The notes: generated from the letters alone by a model not told the origin. Positions 48,551 through 59,669 are shown, numbered from the stretch's first letter. The stretch is DNA of 64,000 nt from Oligoflexales bacterium (GCA_023301465.1 JALZUQ010000035.1:1-64000); one strand, 5' to 3'. Numbers and translations: made by a program.

Positions 48551-49927
48551 TTTTGCTTCTAATGCTGTTTTATTTGCTTTGATTATTTCGACATTCACAC
48601 TTTGACCAATGATATCTCGGTTACTCACAACCTTCGTCAGTCGAAACTCATTCGTACGCCCATAGTAAGTGTTCTCATACTTATCTGAACGGTAAGTAAC
48701 TAGCATTTCCGTTTGCTTCCCTACTTCGGCTTGATTCAATTCAGATGTAATTACATCTTGAATTTCGTTTAATTTTTGCAGTCTCTTCGTTTTAACCGAT
48801 TCTTCTATTTGATTTCTAAATCGTGCAGCTGCAGTATTTTTGCGTGAACTATACTTAAATGCATATACAAAACAATATCTCATTTTCTTAACAAGATCTA
48901 AAGTCTGTTGAAAATCCTCGTCAGACTCTCCTGGAAAACCAACGATCAAATCTGTAGAGATGGCAAAATCAGGCTTTACAGAGCGTATCCAATCAACACG
49001 CTCATAGTATTCGGCAACTGTCACTTTTCTTTTCATGGATTTTAAAATGGTATCTGAACCAGATTGAACTGGTAAATGTAAATAATTTCCAAGCTTGGGC
49101 TCAGATAAAAATAAATCGGCAAGCTCACGACTGAAATCATGTGGGTTAGAAGTTGTAAAACGCAATTTATATAGATCATCTAACCCTGCAACTTGCTTTA
49201 AAAGATCAACGAATGGAGTTAATTTTGTATCCACGAGACCTTTTTCAAGTAAATCAAGACCATAGCTATTCACGTTTTGGCCAAGCAAGGTAATTTCTCT
49301 TGTTCCATGGGTCAAAAATGCTTTTACCTCTTCTACAATCGTAGCAGGCATTTTTGATACTTCTTTTCCCCGAGTAAAAGGAACCACACAAAAAGTGCAG
49401 AAGTTGTTACAGCCTTGAGCAATATTAACAAATCTAGAGATAGAGTTCTTTCCGGCAATGGTTGGTTTTTCTTTTTTGAGTGCCGGATTTTGAATTGGCA
49501 TTGCTTTTTGATCTTTATGAAATCCAACTGACATTTCAATTCTGTTGGATTTTATAGATTTATTGTAGAGGTCATGAATTTCAGAAATTTTTCCGGGACT
49601 TAAGATGATATCAATTCCTCGGTTTGCTTTGGCGAGACGCTTTGCCTCTGCTTGTGCAACACAACCTGTAACTGCAATTTTTAATTTAGGATTTTGTTTT
49701 TTGAGCTCATCTAGGCGGCCAAGTCTACTGAGTACTTTTTGAGTTGCTTTTTCTCGGATGTGACAAGTGTTTAAAATAATTAAATCTGCATCTGCTTCTG
49801 AATTAGCGGTTTTGAAGTTTTGATTCTGTAGAATAGAAATCATCTCTTCACTATCAGCAACGTTCATTTGACAACCCCAAGTCTCTACATGGAACTTAGG
49901 GGTAGAATTTGATACTAATTCACTCAT
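48542..49927 (-). CDS. miaB: tRNA-2-methylthio-N6-dimethylallyladenosine synthase
   Basis: VETWGCQMNVADSEEM, NIAQGCNNFCTFCVVPFTRGKE, C-terminal TRAM. Confidence 0.93.
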   Translation of the reverse strand: MSELVSNSTPKFHVETWGCQMNVADSEEMISILQNQNFKTANSEADADLIILNTCHIREKATQKVLSRLGRLDELKKQNPKLKIAVTGCVAQAEAKRLAKANRGIDIILSPGKISEIHDLYNKSIKSNRIEMSVGFHKDQKAMPIQNPALKKEKPTIAGKNSISRFVNIAQGCNNFCTFCVVPFTRGKEVSKMPATIVEEVKAFLTHGTREITLLGQNVNSYGLDLLEKGLVDTKLTPFVDLLKQVAGLDDLYKLRFTTSNPHDFSRELADLFLSEPKLGNYLHLPVQSGSDTILKSMKRKVTVAEYYERVDWIRSVKPDFAISTDLIVGFPGESDEDFQQTLDLVKKMRYCFVYAFKYSSRKNTAAARFRNQIEESVKTKRLQKLNEIQDVITSELNQAEVGKQTEMLVTYRSDKYENTYYGRTNEFRLTKVVSNRDIIGQSVNVEIIKANKTALEAKLI

Positions 49928-51468
49928 TTTTTTCTGTTCTTCTTTCTTGATTTTTTTGCGGCTTTTCTAGCCTTTTTAAGACGGTCTTTATCTATAGATC
50001 TTTTGGCAGGTTGCGGAGCACCGCCCCCTCCCATTCCACCAAACAAATCACCTAATCCACCGAGACCACCACCAGCTCCACCCATAGATTGAGCTAGTTT
50101 TTTCATTTGGCCTAATTGTGACAATTGACCAAGGCCGGGAATTTTACTCATGAGGCCTTTGCCCATCATTCCCATCATTTTCTTCATGCCTTTGAACTTT
50201 TCTACTAGCTCAAAAACATCTTTGTCTTTTCTGCCGGCACCCTTAGAAATACGATTGATACGGCTATTGTTTAAAACCGCAGGCTTTAAACGCTCTTGCT
50301 CAGTCATGGAATCAATAATACTTTTGATACGCACCAGTTCTTTATCGTCAAAATCTGCGTTCTCAGGGATCATATTTTGAAAAGGCAACTTTGCAGCAAC
50401 GTCTTTTAATGAACCCATTTTTTGAATCATGCTGATCTGTTTATAAAAGTCTTTAAAGTTAAACTCACCTTGAAGCATTTTCATGGCATCTTGTTCTTGA
50501 TCTTTGTCTGCAACTTTTTCGAAGTCTTGCATCAAACCAACAACATCACCAAAACCTAAGATTCGGCTAGCGAGACCTTCAGGTCTAAAGACCTCAATTT
50601 GTTTGAGGTCTTCCCCTATACCCAAGAACTTAATTGGCTTACCAGTTACTTCTCGAATACTAAGTGCAGCACCACCTCTGGCGTCACCATCAAGTTTCGT
50701 CATGATGAAACCATCAAGCTCTAACTGAGCGTTGAAAGCATCAGCAGTTGTCACTGCATCTTGTCCCATCATCGCATCAACCACTAATAGAACATGGTCC
50801 GGCTTTGTGGTTTCTTTGACAAGTCTCAGCTCGTCCATCAACTCACTATCAATGGTCAAACGCCCTGCGGTATCAAACAAAACCGTATCGTGACCATGCT
50901 CATATGCATACTTCACTGCATTCTGACAGATTTTATCAACGGGAGTATCAGCTTGATGAAATACCTCAACACCAATTCTATCACCTAAAACTTTTAGCTG
51001 GTTCACAGCAGCTGGCCTATAAATATCTGCAGCTACCATTAATGGTTTGCGTTTTTTTTGTTCTTTAAAAAGCTTTGTGATTTTTGCAGTTGTAGTTGTT
51101 TTACCAGTACCCTGCAAACCAACCATGAGAATAATTGTTGGTCGATTACTTACAAACTTAATACTTGCAGATTCTTCGTCTCCAAGTAAACCCTCTAAAG
51201 ATTCTTTACATGAATTAATAAAATGATCTTGCGGGGTCACTCTCATTTTTTCAGATTTTTTACCGGCACTTAACTTTACTTGTTCGCCCAAGCACTTTTC
51301 TTTGACAGAGCGAACGAATTTTTTAACAACGGAATACTCAACATCAGCATCGAGCAAACTACTTCGAATTGCATCAATCGCCGGTTTGAGATTTGCTTCG
51401 TCAAGCGTGGTGACACCAGTCAGTCTTGACTTAGCCTGTTTAAACCCATTTGAAATTGAATCGAGCAT
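49924..51468 (-). CDS. ffh: Signal recognition particle protein Ffh
   Basis: GLQGTGKTTTTAKITKLF, VLFDTAGRL, TKLDGDARGGAALSI, Met-rich M domain. Confidence 0.95.
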   Translation of the reverse strand: MLDSISNGFKQAKSRLTGVTTLDEANLKPAIDAIRSSLLDADVEYSVVKKFVRSVKEKCLGEQVKLSAGKKSEKMRVTPQDHFINSCKESLEGLLGDEESASIKFVSNRPTIILMVGLQGTGKTTTTAKITKLFKEQKKRKPLMVAADIYRPAAVNQLKVLGDRIGVEVFHQADTPVDKICQNAVKYAYEHGHDTVLFDTAGRLTIDSELMDELRLVKETTKPDHVLLVVDAMMGQDAVTTADAFNAQLELDGFIMTKLDGDARGGAALSIREVTGKPIKFLGIGEDLKQIEVFRPEGLASRILGFGDVVGLMQDFEKVADKDQEQDAMKMLQGEFNFKDFYKQISMIQKMGSLKDVAAKLPFQNMIPENADFDDKELVRIKSIIDSMTEQERLKPAVLNNSRINRISKGAGRKDKDVFELVEKFKGMKKMMGMMGKGLMSKIPGLGQLSQLGQMKKLAQSMGGAGGGLGGLGDLFGGMGGGGAPQPAKRSIDKDRLKKARKAAKKSRKKNRKK

Positions 51469-51517
51469 ACTACTACCTGTGCAAGTTGAATCACAGGGCA
51501 GGTTAGTACAAAAAGCA

Positions 51518-52666
51518 CTATAATTTAACCTTAAAAACCCTCTTTTTACGGTCCCAGAGGAGGTCTTTTTGTATTTTTTGAGATTTTATTGCAGGTTTGC
51601 CTAAATTTTGTGCTTTTTTGACTTGAACCCTTACCTTCCCAATGGGGAGGCGGATGTATTTTCCTCGGTTCATACTCACTTCAAACTCACCATCACTTGC
51701 AGCTAGACCCCACAATAACTTTAAAGAATCTTTTACCGCCTCTGGAGAAACTCTTTCATGTTTACATCTTGGATGAAACATCCCTAAAGATTTTAAATAC
51801 TCAACTTGTTGAGCATTCGGAGTTAGATATGGAAACTTACAGCCTCTTGCAAAACTTTTTGCTTCTAAGGGGATTTTCAAGAGAAACTCCGGAGCAGGGC
51901 TTACAGAAACAACGTAATCTTGTTTTTGTATCGGGCCTACAAGCTTAACGATTCCAAGGTGTGTGTTTTTTTTAATATAATTCACTAATAAATTTGCTTC
52001 AATTCCTATCAGACTAACAAAGTAAGACCTGATGCCTGAACCTTTATTACAAAACAAATCTTGGTTCGATTTTTCTTTCAATATTAAAGGGAGCTCTTTC
52101 GAGTCACTTGAACGAATTTGTATACATATCTCGTTAACAGATTTTTGATTTAATAAGTTTGTTTTTAATATCTGTTGACTCAGCGAAGTCATTCTACTCA
52201 CACGGTAAGACTGACGTTTTAATGCGATCAAATTGGCGTTCAAACTCTTTTTAAAACCTTGGTTTATTTGAGTTGCTGTGCACACTAGGCCTCTTTTCTT
52301 TTCAATGCGAACCGAGCAAGCAGGTAATGCTTTTTTAATTCTACTCATAATAGTAGATAGTGCGTTTTCCTTTATTTTGAGCTGGTTTCCATCACAGAGA
52401 CGATTAATGAATTTTTTGTCGTCTTTAAATTCTAGGCCAACATCATCAAATATTAATTCTGTAGAATTTTGTTTTTTTTGAAAATACAAATGGATAAAAT
52501 CAGATTTTGATTGAGAGAAAAATAATGTAAAGGTTGCAAAACTTTTATCTTCACAAAAAGTTTCAGGAACTTTTCCTATCATGGTTTCAACTGAAACAAT
52601 TTGAGCTGATTTAGCAAATGTAAAATTTGTTAAAGTAAAAAAAAGAAAACAAAATCGAACAAGCAT
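51518..52666 (-). CDS. Secreted hypothetical protein
   Basis: Signal peptide, no recognised domain. Confidence 0.45.
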   Translation of the reverse strand: MLVRFCFLFFTLTNFTFAKSAQIVSVETMIGKVPETFCEDKSFATFTLFFSQSKSDFIHLYFQKKQNSTELIFDDVGLEFKDDKKFINRLCDGNQLKIKENALSTIMSRIKKALPACSVRIEKKRGLVCTATQINQGFKKSLNANLIALKRQSYRVSRMTSLSQQILKTNLLNQKSVNEICIQIRSSDSKELPLILKEKSNQDLFCNKGSGIRSYFVSLIGIEANLLVNYIKKNTHLGIVKLVGPIQKQDYVVSVSPAPEFLLKIPLEAKSFARGCKFPYLTPNAQQVEYLKSLGMFHPRCKHERVSPEAVKDSLKLLWGLAASDGEFEVSMNRGKYIRLPIGKVRVQVKKAQNLGKPAIKSQKIQKDLLWDRKKRVFKVKL

Positions 52667-52670
52667 TGGT

Positions 52671-53093
52671 TTATTGTTCTTTAACTTGAAAAGCTAACTC
52701 TACGGACTCAAAATATAAATTGTTTTTATTTTTTACAAGCTTCCACTTGAGTGGCTTACAATCAATAAGCCTTGTGGACTCAACAACTCTACCGCTCGTA
52801 TCTTTTTTAATGAGAGTAACTTTTGAGTTTGCTAAAGAGGATTGATCTGAAGTTGATTTTGCCCAATGATAAAGAGATGCTTGATCATCAGAGTACTTTT
52901 GAAGTTCAACGGTTTTTTGTTGTTCTCCAATATACTCAACATCTTGATCATTGATGAGACGTCCATATGGAATACCATCAATTTCTAAATGATACTCCAT
53001 TTGTACTGGTTGGAAATTTGCGAACATCACAAAAGAACCCAAAGACAAAACTAGGGCCGCAGCAATTCCAACTTTTAAAATAAAACTTTTCAT
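52671..53093 (-). CDS. Membrane-anchored hypothetical protein
   Basis: MKSFILKVGIAAALVLSLGSFVMFA N-terminal anchor; adjacent to the next gene. Confidence 0.45.
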   Translation of the reverse strand: MKSFILKVGIAAALVLSLGSFVMFANFQPVQMEYHLEIDGIPYGRLINDQDVEYIGEQQKTVELQKYSDDQASLYHWAKSTSDQSSLANSKVTLIKKDTSGRVVESTRLIDCKPLKWKLVKNKNNLYFESVELAFQVKEQ

Positions 53094-53179
53094 TCTTATC
53101 TCGATAGTACCAACTAAGTCTATAAAAAACAACGACTTACTTGATTTCACAAATGAGAAGTTTGTAAGAGTTCTTAGGG

Positions 53180-53554
53180 TTATATTCGAGCGATTGCTTC
53201 TATTTCTACAAGAACATCTTTTGGTAATCTTGCGACTTCAACACATGCTCTCGCCGGATATGGTTTTTGAAGATAACTTGCATAAACCTCGTTGACTGCA
53301 CCAAAGTCCTTTAAGTCTTTTAAGAAAATTCCCATCTTCACGACATTTTTGAAAGAACCGCCTGCCGCTTCTAAAACAGCAGCAAGGTTTTTCATGACTT
53401 GCTCAGTTTGTTCGGTGGCATTATTACCAACGATTTCACCTGACTTCGGGCAAAGTGGCACCTGCCCTGATAGAAAAAGCATATCGCCAGTCAAAATACT
53501 TTGAGAATATGGCCCAACCGCAGCTGGGGCATTACTTGTTTCAATGGGTTTCAT
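53180..53554 (-). CDS. RidA family deaminase (YjgF/YER057c/UK114)
   Basis: APAAVGPYSQSILTGDMLFLSGQVPL, YPARACVEVARLPKDVLVEIEAIA. Confidence 0.93.
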   Translation of the reverse strand: MKPIETSNAPAAVGPYSQSILTGDMLFLSGQVPLCPKSGEIVGNNATEQTEQVMKNLAAVLEAAGGSFKNVVKMGIFLKDLKDFGAVNEVYASYLQKPYPARACVEVARLPKDVLVEIEAIARI

Positions 53555-54443
53555 GATTAAGTTCCTCTATTTCTTGTTTAATGGATGAAAGTATAGGCTT
53601 CACAGAAAGCGGATGTCCAGATTTTTCTAGAGCTTCATAATATTTCTTAGAGACGGCCACGTCTTGTAACGCAAGCCCAGCCTGGCATGCATGAAGAAGG
53701 ATCTGCCAATTGATATACTGTAGCTTGTTTTGAGCCTGCCATATGATCTTCAACATTTTATCAAATTCACCTTGTTGCCCAAGTTGCCCCGTTAGCTCAA
53801 TGATCAGCTCATTGTCGTAATTGCCTTGCTGGAAATACGACATCAACAATTCAACTTTTGTTGATGTTTCAGATTCCTTGAGGTTTAAAACCAAAAGTTT
53901 GCCCATCCAAGAATCAAGTTGTTTTGCAGATATCTCTATCTCATCAAGTTCCATCGCGTTTTGTTGGTGAACCTGTGCAATGACGGTCCAGGCTGTACCA
54001 TGATCTTTATAAATTTCTAGTGCTCTCAAAGCATTCACCTTACTTGCTTTTAAATCGCCTTGCTTAAAATCAATCATGGCCAAGTTGGTAAAAACCGATG
54101 GCTCACCAATTTGTAATTTTTCAGCCATCTGATAATAAATCTTTGCTTGAGGTAGTTTTCCACAAAAGTGATAAGCGTTGCCCAGTGCAAGTAGTGCTCT
54201 TGGGTTTGATAAATCAAACTCCGAAGACTTTGTATTCAAAATCACACAAGCTGCTTCTGCTTGATCCATGGCACAAAGCTCTTCGATAAGATCAACCTTT
54301 TGCTCTTTTGAAAGAGTATCTAAAGCCAAAGACGGCCCTATTTCTGATAATTGGGCAACCGTCTGAGGTGAAAATTCTTGAATATTGTTTAATTTCAACA
54401 TCTTAGAAACTGTTTGTGGCACTTGATATTCTGCTGAATTCAT
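53541..54443 (-). CDS. TPR-like protein
   Basis: ALLALGNAYHFCGKLPQAKIYYQMAEKL TPR-like repeats. Confidence 0.65.
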   Translation of the reverse strand: MNSAEYQVPQTVSKMLKLNNIQEFSPQTVAQLSEIGPSLALDTLSKEQKVDLIEELCAMDQAEAACVILNTKSSEFDLSNPRALLALGNAYHFCGKLPQAKIYYQMAEKLQIGEPSVFTNLAMIDFKQGDLKASKVNALRALEIYKDHGTAWTVIAQVHQQNAMELDEIEISAKQLDSWMGKLLVLNLKESETSTKVELLMSYFQQGNYDNELIIELTGQLGQQGEFDKMLKIIWQAQNKLQYINWQILLHACQAGLALQDVAVSKKYYEALEKSGHPLSVKPILSSIKQEIEELNHETH

Positions 54444-54545
54444 TGTAATTCTCCAATAGCTGCTTATTTGTACGTCATCCACATAAGATGGTCAATCCTC
54501 TAAGCTTAGAAACCAGATTCTATTTTCAAATAAGAAAGTCACTTC

Positions 54546-55436
54546 ATGAACCCAATTGATATAACCATCGCCAACTGCCCAAAAAAAGAACGGCTCGATA
54601 TTGCCCTCACTGGCCAGCTACCTGAAATGTCTAGAAGAAAAATTAGAAAAATCATCGACTCAGGTGGGTGCTACTTAAATAAGAAGCGTGTTCGTGTTGC
54701 CTCAAGATTAGTGTCAAATGGAGACCAGCTAAAACTTTACCCTCCTAATATCAAAAAAAGAGTCATCGCACCGATGAGCAAAAAAGACCTCCTCTTTCAA
54801 AATGATGATTATTTCATTGTTTGCAAACCAAGATATTTACCCAGCCAAGCGACGAGGTCTGACTCAAAAGTGCATTTATGTGCTTGGGTCGCTGAGTACT
54901 TCCCAGAGTTCAAGTCCAAGCTCAAGCTTGTACATAGACTTGACATCGAAACAAGTGGCTTAATGATAGTTGCCTTAAATATAAAAACTCAAAAATATTT
55001 TTTCGAACTTTTTAAATCTAGAGAAATTCAAAAAGAGTATTATGCTTTATGTCACGGTAAAGTGTTTTGGAAATCTAAAAGTGTCGTCGACTACCTTAGT
55101 AAAATCTCTCAACATAGCGGTAAAGTAAGAATTCTCACATCAGACGATGGATTGTTTGCAAAAACCTACTTTGAGACCATTGACCAAAAAGGTGACTTCA
55201 CTCTCATGAATTGCAAGCCCTCTACAGGAAGGTCTCATCAACTTCGCATTCAACTAGAAAATCAAAGCCTACCCATCGTTGGGGATAAAAAATACGGCAA
55301 CGTCATACAAAATAAAAGTGCTGACTCCCTCTATTTACATGCAAAAAAACTCAGCTTTATAGATCCAGACCAAAAAGAACAAAGTTTTGAGATAGATGTA
55401 CCCAGTTACTGGGACTTAAAAAAATACTTTGCTTAA
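54546..55436 (+). CDS. RluA-family pseudouridine synthase
   Basis: S4-like N-terminus; KLVHRLDIETSGLMIVALN, TGRSHQLRIQL. Confidence 0.9.
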   Translation: MNPIDITIANCPKKERLDIALTGQLPEMSRRKIRKIIDSGGCYLNKKRVRVASRLVSNGDQLKLYPPNIKKRVIAPMSKKDLLFQNDDYFIVCKPRYLPSQATRSDSKVHLCAWVAEYFPEFKSKLKLVHRLDIETSGLMIVALNIKTQKYFFELFKSREIQKEYYALCHGKVFWKSKSVVDYLSKISQHSGKVRILTSDDGLFAKTYFETIDQKGDFTLMNCKPSTGRSHQLRIQLENQSLPIVGDKKYGNVIQNKSADSLYLHAKKLSFIDPDQKEQSFEIDVPSYWDLKKYFA

Positions 55437-56605
55437 TGCTCTGCAGGAAGTAAAAACTCTTTTGCATCCTTTTTCAAGGTCCAATACAAATTAGAGAAAG
55501 TATAAATAGCCATTGCTAAAGTCATTCCAATCAATGCGTATTTCGGCTGCATAAACATCACTGATAATGCTGTGACACCAATACAAACTACAGAGTTTAC
55601 GACATTATTTAAACGGTACGTAGGAAAATAAACGAAATAGCTAAACTGTTTCCCAATATAAAAGAGCGTCATTCCAACAATTGCTTGAATCTGAAAATCA
55701 ACAACACTGATCTTCGAAGTGATTGTTAATAAAATCAAGTTTGCAAGCATTGCTAACCCAACACAAAACGCAAAATGAGAATAAACCAGAGCAAAGCCAT
55801 GACCAAATTTTCTTGCTCTTTCTAAGTACGGAAAACTATCAAAGTATATCCACCAAATAAAACCAATCAATGTAAAGCCAGTAACAGTTGTCAATATACT
55901 CATGTTTTCCCATTGAGCCCCCCGCAGACCACCTACTAGTGCAATTATTGATTCACCTAACAAAATAATAGATAGTAAACCAATTCTTTCGACGAGGTGA
56001 GACTGATGTGCTCTCATAATTTTTGAGTTTTTTGTTACAAAATAAACACCGATCATTTCACAAACAATAATTCCAACCAGAAAGTATGCTTTAAGATTTT
56101 CCTCTAAAAACATCGTTGGTACCGCAAGCAATGCACCTACTGTGATAACAACAACCATTCGTTTTGCAAAAGCTTGAAACTCGCCAGCTAAAGACGAGAC
56201 ATAAAAGTACTTTGCCGCTTGAATAAACCTAATAAAAGCATAAAAAATAACAAACCACTTGTATTTATAATGACCCAGAATATGATCACTAAAAACCGCA
56301 GCCATCAAGGTAAATAAGAGCATGATTGACAGTGTCACAAGCCTCATACCTCGTGTGTCCGTATCAAATTTATTTGAAAAACAAGTATGAGTAGACCAAA
56401 TCCACCACAGTGGCGTAAATGAAACAATAAATGCAACAATACTCCCCCACTCGATATGCCCTGAATGAGTATGGGCCAATATATGGGCTGAAGAGCCAAT
56501 ACCAGCAACAAAGACAAGGTCAAAGAACAGCTCCAACCATGTTGCGTGTCTATTTTTGTCGTAGTACTTTAACCGAGCGAAGTTTACTTTATCCACAGAA
56601 TTCAC
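55433..56605 (-). CDS. Low temperature requirement protein A (LtrA) family membrane protein
   Basis: ATWLELFFDLVFVAGI, GLLSIILLGESIIALVGG. Confidence 0.88.
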   Translation of the reverse strand: MNSVDKVNFARLKYYDKNRHATWLELFFDLVFVAGIGSSAHILAHTHSGHIEWGSIVAFIVSFTPLWWIWSTHTCFSNKFDTDTRGMRLVTLSIMLLFTLMAAVFSDHILGHYKYKWFVIFYAFIRFIQAAKYFYVSSLAGEFQAFAKRMVVVITVGALLAVPTMFLEENLKAYFLVGIIVCEMIGVYFVTKNSKIMRAHQSHLVERIGLLSIILLGESIIALVGGLRGAQWENMSILTTVTGFTLIGFIWWIYFDSFPYLERARKFGHGFALVYSHFAFCVGLAMLANLILLTITSKISVVDFQIQAIVGMTLFYIGKQFSYFVYFPTYRLNNVVNSVVCIGVTALSVMFMQPKYALIGMTLAMAIYTFSNLYWTLKKDAKEFLLPAEH

Positions 56606-58647
56606 CTATCTATTGCATCTTGAGGCACACGAATCTCAATACGTACCTGACCAGTGTGTTTGAATTCCCTTGATATAAAACACAACTCACCTACAGATAA
56701 GTATTTCGTACTCTTAGATACAACTACATTGCCATCGCAGTCAATATTACTCCATTGCCACATCTCTAAAAACTCATCAGCACTCTTCCAGACTAATGAG
56801 TCTTCATCAAGCTGCTCCGTTTGATACGAAAGAGTCAAAAAGTCTGAGGTGTTTTTCATTAATAAATTAGTCGTAAGCTGAGAGTCATACAATGCACTTA
56901 ACTCTAGATCACATGCGTAAATAATTTTACCTCGAAACTTATCATCAATATCGAATTCTTTATCTAAAGTGATCAAATTATCTTGTTGAGGCGAGTTCTT
57001 TGCACTGCTACTAGCAGAACAAATCATTTTTATTCCTTGACGAGCACTTTCATAAACAAAGAAACGATCCGTTCCATTTACCTTCAAGTCACTAGCAGCA
57101 TATGAGTCAATCATTTTTTTTGTGTTTTTTTGATGACGTAATTTTATATGAAATACTCCATCATCATCGTAATAATAAGAATTTTCTCTTTTGCCTTCTA
57201 AGTTAGGTAAAATAATCTCATTAGGTTCTCGATCACTCATCACCTCACCATCTTCGGTGAAAGTCACACTATCCCCGCGGAGAAGTGGGATCGTATCACC
57301 GTGTTGAGTGAGATATCCAAGCTTAGATCGTTGACAAATGTTAGCTGTAGTAATTTGACCGTTAGCATAAAATTTTGATGTAGATTTCTGAGAAATATCA
57401 CAAAGACAAACAGACTGCCTACAGCTTTCGGTTCTATCAAATAAACTCTCAATCTGAGCTTCTTTCACAACACCGGTTTCATGAAATTCAACGGCTGACT
57501 TTTGACGAATACTTTTCGCAAACATCACCACACCTAACTCACTATGGCATACAGGCACAAAATCTTGGCCCACAAAGGAAGGGAGAATTTCTACATACCT
57601 ATCAGACTCAGCAACAAGTTTCAAAACGACACCGCTATCAGAAAAAGTAACGATAGTATCTTGATTTAAATAACCAGAACATTGCCTTGATACTCCTTTG
57701 ATAAATTGAAGAGAATGCTCTTGATCACTTCGATCTTGTTTTTTTAGATGCAAAATGATGTTTGTGCCTTGTCTTTCAATAACCTGCCTTGATAATAAGT
57801 ACTCTGAACCAAAAATTTTTATTTTTGGATTTTTTTCATTACTGGCATCATTTGCAGTCAAAAATCCATATTTTACGTAGCCATTTTCACCATAAAGGGT
57901 CTGACTGGTTCGGTATAATTCTCCAGCTATTTTTAACACACCTGGAAAACGTATCTCATCAATTAAACTTGTGTATGTCTCATGGTTTATACTTTCAAAT
58001 TTTTTAGAAAAAAGTTCTCCAGTAAAGTATCTAATTCTAGGAGATGTTGTAATTCCGTACTCTAAAACTTCGCGGTAAACAATCTCATGAATAATGACGC
58101 CTGCTTGGTGCAAGGGATTCAGTTTTTTCCAATGTGATTCATCTATATTATATCGACCTTTGCCAGACGACCGACCTTTTTGAGACAGAAGCAATTTTTC
58201 TGGTAATTGCTGTACAAGTTGAACTAACTTACAATCACTACCCGGCAATTCTAGAGGGCCATTGTCTGGTATTTCAGGTAAATGAGCATTGGTTAAATAG
58301 AGAGTTTCTGAATCAAACTCATCAAGGTAGTTGCTATATATTTCATATCGAACCCTGTCGACACTTTTTAATTTCTCAATGATTTTTTTTGCAATAGAAA
58401 ACGGATTGCTTTCTTCGAAAGACCTAATTTCTAAACCTCTTTTTTGCATTTCAAAAAAATCTAGAAAACCAAAATTTTGTCCACCAAGTAATTGGTAACC
58501 AGAATCACATTGTATTCCATCTGCTCCATTTCCAATAACAAAGGTTCCATTTTTTTCTTTGTCACCCTTCTCACTTGGTGCAAGAGTGCTTGTCTCTGCA
58601 CAAGCAATCATAAAACACCAGATCAATACATATTTAATTGTTTTCAT
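56602..58647 (-). CDS. Large lipoprotein with repeated F/V-x-x-x-G-x-V/I motifs
   Basis: FMIACAETS lipobox; VTFSDSGVV, VEFHETGVV, KFYANGQI, VTFTEDGEV repeats; no known family recognised. Confidence 0.55.
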   Translation of the reverse strand: MKTIKYVLIWCFMIACAETSTLAPSEKGDKEKNGTFVIGNGADGIQCDSGYQLLGGQNFGFLDFFEMQKRGLEIRSFEESNPFSIAKKIIEKLKSVDRVRYEIYSNYLDEFDSETLYLTNAHLPEIPDNGPLELPGSDCKLVQLVQQLPEKLLLSQKGRSSGKGRYNIDESHWKKLNPLHQAGVIIHEIVYREVLEYGITTSPRIRYFTGELFSKKFESINHETYTSLIDEIRFPGVLKIAGELYRTSQTLYGENGYVKYGFLTANDASNEKNPKIKIFGSEYLLSRQVIERQGTNIILHLKKQDRSDQEHSLQFIKGVSRQCSGYLNQDTIVTFSDSGVVLKLVAESDRYVEILPSFVGQDFVPVCHSELGVVMFAKSIRQKSAVEFHETGVVKEAQIESLFDRTESCRQSVCLCDISQKSTSKFYANGQITTANICQRSKLGYLTQHGDTIPLLRGDSVTFTEDGEVMSDREPNEIILPNLEGKRENSYYYDDDGVFHIKLRHQKNTKKMIDSYAASDLKVNGTDRFFVYESARQGIKMICSASSSAKNSPQQDNLITLDKEFDIDDKFRGKIIYACDLELSALYDSQLTTNLLMKNTSDFLTLSYQTEQLDEDSLVWKSADEFLEMWQWSNIDCDGNVVVSKSTKYLSVGELCFISREFKHTGQVRIEIRVPQDAIDR

Positions 58648-59533
58648 AACGATGGCTCTCCAATGAAAATAATGTGGTACTTAAGTTATAAATCAAATTC
58701 CCTTGCTCTGATTTTCCAGCGAATTTTTTTGCAAAACTTTTGTTGAATTCTGCAATAAACGCTTTTGCTTCTTGAACCTGGCCTGAAGGGATTGAAAATA
58801 TAGTGCTTGTAAAATCTCTGGTTGCGACTGGTTGTGTTTGCAAACTTTTTTTTGCTTTATCTAACAAAAGCAAATGCGACTTCTTAATTGCTTCAGAAGG
58901 AATATCGTGCGAAGTATGAATAGAAGTTTCTGGAATAAACTCGCCAGATTTCTTTTTTAATAATCCTAATCTTTGTAGCCTTAAGATTGCACCTTCAACA
59001 TGTATTACAGGCAATTCCAATCTAGCACAAATTTCAGAAATCTCCATTTTAGGATTACATTCAAAAATTTCTAAAATTGCAAAGTGGTACCAGTCTTTCA
59101 CTAATGAAAAAACATCTTCTTTAATCTTTATAGTTTTTGCAGAATCTAATTTTTGCTTTAATCTTTTTAAGGCAGACTCACGAGATACTTTTGACCTCCC
59201 GTGACATGATTCCACTTGATCACAAAATAATACTTTTTTATCTTCTTCAAAACCCAAGATTCTAGCGATGTTACTTGCCTTTTTCTTTGATATCCCATGC
59301 TTAGATTTTAAAACATCAGATAAATGAGAAGGAGTCATATCAAGCTCTTTTGCAAAACTTCTCAAAGAGTAGCTTTGATCAAAGTACTTTCTGGATTCAA
59401 GCTCTTCTAATAAGATCTGACGATAATCCACTGAGGCATTCACTACTATTTTTTCCCTTGTTATCCTTTCACCATACAGGTTTCCAAAAACCCGTACAAA
59501 TCTCAGCGAACATAGTGTTCGTTTAAAAGCCAC
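58634..59533 (-). CDS. TIGR02147 family protein (HTH N-terminus)
   Basis: YRQILLEELESRK...YSLRSFAKELDMTPSHLSDVLKSKHGISKKKASNIARILGF...DWYHFAILEI. Confidence 0.85.
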   Translation of the reverse strand: MAFKRTLCSLRFVRVFGNLYGERITREKIVVNASVDYRQILLEELESRKYFDQSYSLRSFAKELDMTPSHLSDVLKSKHGISKKKASNIARILGFEEDKKVLFCDQVESCHGRSKVSRESALKRLKQKLDSAKTIKIKEDVFSLVKDWYHFAILEIFECNPKMEISEICARLELPVIHVEGAILRLQRLGLLKKKSGEFIPETSIHTSHDIPSEAIKKSHLLLLDKAKKSLQTQPVATRDFTSTIFSIPSGQVQEAKAFIAEFNKSFAKKFAGKSEQGNLIYNLSTTLFSLESHRYENN

Positions 59534-59669
59534 TTATTGAATCAAATAATTCATATCAATCAATAACTATAAGTCATTGATATTAATATATATTCTTTTA
59601 AAATTGTTGTTTTTTTATAATATTTATAGTATTTAATTAAAAATAAATTGTTTTTTAAGGAAAGCACCT

